A DNA stretch of 34,350 bases. Source: Bacteroidales bacterium. Lineage in GTDB: Bacteria > Bacteroidota > Bacteroidia > Bacteroidales > UBA7960. The notes beneath the pieces were generated by a model. That model searched no databases, had not been told where the DNA came from, and was given only the letters and a program-made list of their open reading frames with translations. How positions within the stretch are numbered: position 1 is the stretch's first letter; each line of letters opens with the position of its first letter. Made by a program: the position numbers and the translations under genes. Below, piece by piece: positions 34,182-34,350 of the stretch. The stretch lies in assembly GCA_007131245.1 (NCBI GenBank), contig SLQX01000292.1, forward strand, positions 1-34,350. The letters are read 5' to 3'.

Positions 34182-34350
34182 GTGCCGTGCATGGCCTGTA
34201 ACTTGGTGGTGAAAGTCCACTATGGGGGGTTGTAGTCGCCAACTATTAGCCAAAGGCAAGGGTGTCCATCGCGAGGTGGAATCTGAAGGAAGCCGGAGGC
34301 AAACTACTTTATTTTCCTCCTACTCGATTTGCCGTATAATGAAAAAACGG
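34182..34350 (+). mobile_element. 5' part of a group II intron (runs off, or breaks near, the right edge)
   Basis: The sequence begins GTGCC, close to the 5' consensus GUGYG. It then carries a run of domain I elements I recognise from bacterial group II introns: 'ACTTGGTGGTGAAAGTCCAC', 'TTAGCCAAAGGCAAGGGTG', 'GTCCATCGCGAGGTGGAATC' and 'TGAAGGAAGCCGGAGGCAAA'. Small stems expected of domain I can be drawn (GTGG/CCAC, GTTG/CAAC, GCC/GGC, TCCA/TGGA). These introns normally encode a reverse transcriptase/maturase further downstream, which would be beyond the window. After about 34304 the text ('CTACTTTATTTTCC...') no longer looks like the usual continuation, so the element may be truncated there. 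It starts 3 bases after the T-run of the preceding terminator. Confidence 0.75.

Noticed and set aside
1-34350. CRISPR array, prophage, toxin-antitoxin or defence island
   Set aside because: No regularly spaced repeats, integrase, phage structural genes or known defence genes were seen; apart from the group II intron, no mobile gene is present.

Overview
The window looks like chromosomal DNA of a Bacteroidota bacterium, probably near the order Marinilabiliales. Three things point there: genes preceded by the Bacteroidota promoter element TAnnTTTG with no clear Shine-Dalgarno sequence, a secreted protease ending in a type IX secretion sorting domain, and the gene order purH-mreB-mreC-mreD. The phylum call is firm; the order is inference.

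Layout. 1-1669 (-): a large secreted protein with FAS1, Lipoprotein_15-like and DUF4397 parts, cut by the left edge. 2223-6816 (+): fructose-1,6-bisphosphatase and the transcription-repair coupling factor Mfd. 6958-8352 (-): a GlmM-type phosphohexomutase. 8858-12427 (+): a T9SS-exported subtilase, sharing a perfect hairpin terminator with a convergent tRNA-Met. 12886-16198 (+): exbB, exbD, a TonB-like gene and folC. 16276-17527 (-): a small Cys-rich protein and LpxH. 17791-18378 (+): a cysteine-dioxygenase-type cupin. 18522-19727 (-): a TlpA-like lipoprotein. 19991-24121 (-): purH, mreB, mreC and mreD. 24278-28123: a YitT-family membrane protein (+), then an MFS transporter and prfC (-). 28345-31709 (-): a Cache-HAMP-GAF-PAS receptor without a kinase domain, behind a secreted ankyrin protein. 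31907-34069 (+): a degraded outer-membrane-barrel fragment, a DUF1573 protein and a PLP aminotransferase. 34182-34350 (+): the 5' part of a group II intron, placed directly after the aminotransferase terminator.

Most genes are housekeeping: gluconeogenesis, repair, amino-sugar and lipid A synthesis, folate, purines, cell shape, translation termination. They are joined by envelope and energy-transduction functions (ExbBD-TonB, T9SS cargo, a TlpA-like lipoprotein). Promoter motifs lie inside the 5' ends of the longest reading frames of mfd, lpxH and purH, and this moves their starts downstream; mfd and lpxH then begin with GTG.

I saw no CRISPR array, prophage, defence island or clearly new multi-gene system. 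The points most worth following up are the intron at the right edge, the output-less receptor with its ankyrin neighbour, the barrel-protein remnant, the small Cys-rich protein and the structured mreB-mreC gap.
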